DNA from: Streptomyces sp. I05A-00742
GTDB lineage: Bacteria; Actinomycetota; Actinomycetes; Streptomycetales; Streptomycetaceae
Reading direction: 5' to 3'
DNA length: 64,000 nucleotides
Assembly: GCF_013055795.1 (NCBI RefSeq)
Contig: NZ_JABETO010000015.1
Coordinates: forward strand, 99,964 to 163,963
Shown here: positions 63,415 through 64,000 of the stretch, piece after piece
Position numbering within the stretch: position 1 is the stretch's first letter
Layout of the letters: each line of letters begins with the position of its first letter
Program-made: the position numbers and the translations under genes
Notes under the pieces: generated by a model
Databases searched by the model: none
What the model saw: the letters and a program-made list of their open reading frames with translations, nothing else
Told to the model about the DNA's origin: nothing

Positions 63415-64000
63415 TTGATCGCCAGGTGGTCGAGGTAGCCGCGGACGTTGCGGCGCGTCTCGGGAACGCTGTCGCCGCCGAACTTCTCCACCACCGCGTC
63501 CGCCAGCACCAGCGCCACCATCGCCTCGGCCACGATCCCCGCCGCCGGCACCGCGCACACGTCCGAACGCTGGTGATGCGCCTTGGCCGCCTCGCCGGTG
63601 GTCACATCGATGGTGGCCAGGGCCTTGGGCACCGTCGCGATCGGCTTCATCGCCGCGCGGACGCGCAGGAGTTCGCCCGTCGTCAGACCACCCTCCGTAC
63701 CGCCCGAACGGCCGGAGGCGCGGCGGATGCCGTCCCCGGTCGCGACGATCTCGTCGTGCGCCTTCGACCCCGGCACCCGCGCCAGACCGAAACCGTCACC
63801 GACCTCGACACCCTTGATCGCCTGAATCCCCATCAGCGCCGCCGCGAGGCGGGCGTCCAGACGCCGGTCCCAGTGCACATGCGACCCCAGCCCCACCGGA
63901 ACCCCGTAGGCCAGGACCTCGACGACACCGCCCAGGGTGTCGCCGTCCTTGTGCGCCTGGTCGATCTCCGCGACCATCGCCTTCGACGCGTCCGCGTCCA
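63411..64000 (-). CDS. aroC: Chorismate synthase, C-terminal part (5' end outside window)
   Basis: About 195 residues of the enzyme that makes chorismate from EPSP with reduced FMN. Seen: GVPVGLGSHVHWDRRLDARL, AIKGVEVGDGFGLARVPGSK (a chorismate synthase signature), GRSGGTEGGLTTGELLRVRA (with the GGxxGGLS/T-type turn), MKPIATVPKAL and RSDVCAVPAAGIVAEAMVAL. The frame is open to the right edge. Stop TGA overlaps the aroK GTG. Confidence 0.95.
   Translation of the reverse strand, partial: DADASKAMVAEIDQAHKDGDTLGGVVEVLAYGVPVGLGSHVHWDRRLDARLAAALMGIQAIKGVEVGDGFGLARVPGSKAHDEIVATGDGIRRASGRSGGTEGGLTTGELLRVRAAMKPIATVPKALATIDVTTGEAAKAHHQRSDVCAVPAAGIVAEAMVALVLADAVVEKFGGDSVPETRRNVRGYLDHLAIK

Overview
The window looks like a chromosomal segment of a Streptomyces or close relative. 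GC content is very high, third codon positions are almost all G or C, GTG starts and GTGA/ATGA overlaps are common, and many families are typical of that genus: an Sfp-type PPTase, a DHB siderophore operon behind a DmdR/IdeR-like iron box, a PASTA-less Ser/Thr kinase, SUKH-like proteins and a QueD quercetinase.

Layout. 1-8.4 kb: the end of a methyltransferase, a secreted SGNH lipase, a GNAT enzyme, a 1199-residue membrane P-loop NTPase, an MBL-fold hydrolase and an aminotransferase homologue that has lost its PLP lysine. 8.8-11.4 kb: a VOC protein, a deletion scar joining a broken LysR gene to a broken cupin gene, an EF-hand protein and a secreted protein. 11.5-18.3 kb: a MetE-like protein, then a run of SUKH/LRR-type and hypothetical genes. 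18.5-21.1 kb: decayed genes (a frameshifted membrane protein, a hemL fragment, an ArsR fragment and a 5'-truncated, frameshifted MFS gene). 22-29.2 kb: a DHA2 exporter, a MarR/quercetinase divergent pair and an MFS/ArsR divergent pair with an inverted repeat lying over the ArsR ribosome site. 29.2-30.7 kb: an integrase remnant and small genes. 30.9-36.3 kb: a GNAT enzyme, a 2OG-oxygenase/two-domain glycosyltransferase pair, a composite palindrome, a LysR/ammonia-lyase divergent pair and tRNA-Lys(CUU). 36.6-45.3 kb: a catechol locus (PPTase, C-A NRPS, dhbB, dhbE, dhbC, dhbA) behind an iron box. 45.4-49.2 kb: a peptide-catabolism group (S9 and M20 peptidases and a shrunken M55 gene). 49.4-52.7 kb: an aldo/keto reductase, an FAD monooxygenase and a methyltransferase. 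52.9-57.3 kb: a large 2OG oxygenase translationally coupled to an LRR protein, a VOC protein and a paralogue of the 16.6-18.3 kb protein. 57.4-60.8 kb: a Ser/Thr kinase, an unknown gene and a secreted peptide. 60.9-64 kb: a carboxylesterase, a VOC protein, an aroK remnant and the 3' part of aroC.

How the genes work together. The clearest pathway is chorismate to 2,3-dihydroxybenzoyl-AMP by DhbC, DhbB, DhbA and DhbE under iron control. The enzymes that should use it look incomplete: DhbB has no aryl-carrier domain, and the NRPS has an altered condensation motif, a degenerate A3 motif and no carrier or thioesterase domain. The chorismate synthase gene at the right edge is followed by a wrecked shikimate kinase gene, so the genome needs another aroK.

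The window also records much gene decay. Two divergent regulator/target pairs (LysR/cupin and ArsR/MFS) are broken in the same way, with both 5' ends and the shared promoter deleted. The most unusual intact systems are the two oxygenase-centred pairs (31.5-33.6 kb and 52.9-55.8 kb) and the self-occluding repeat at 28.17 kb.
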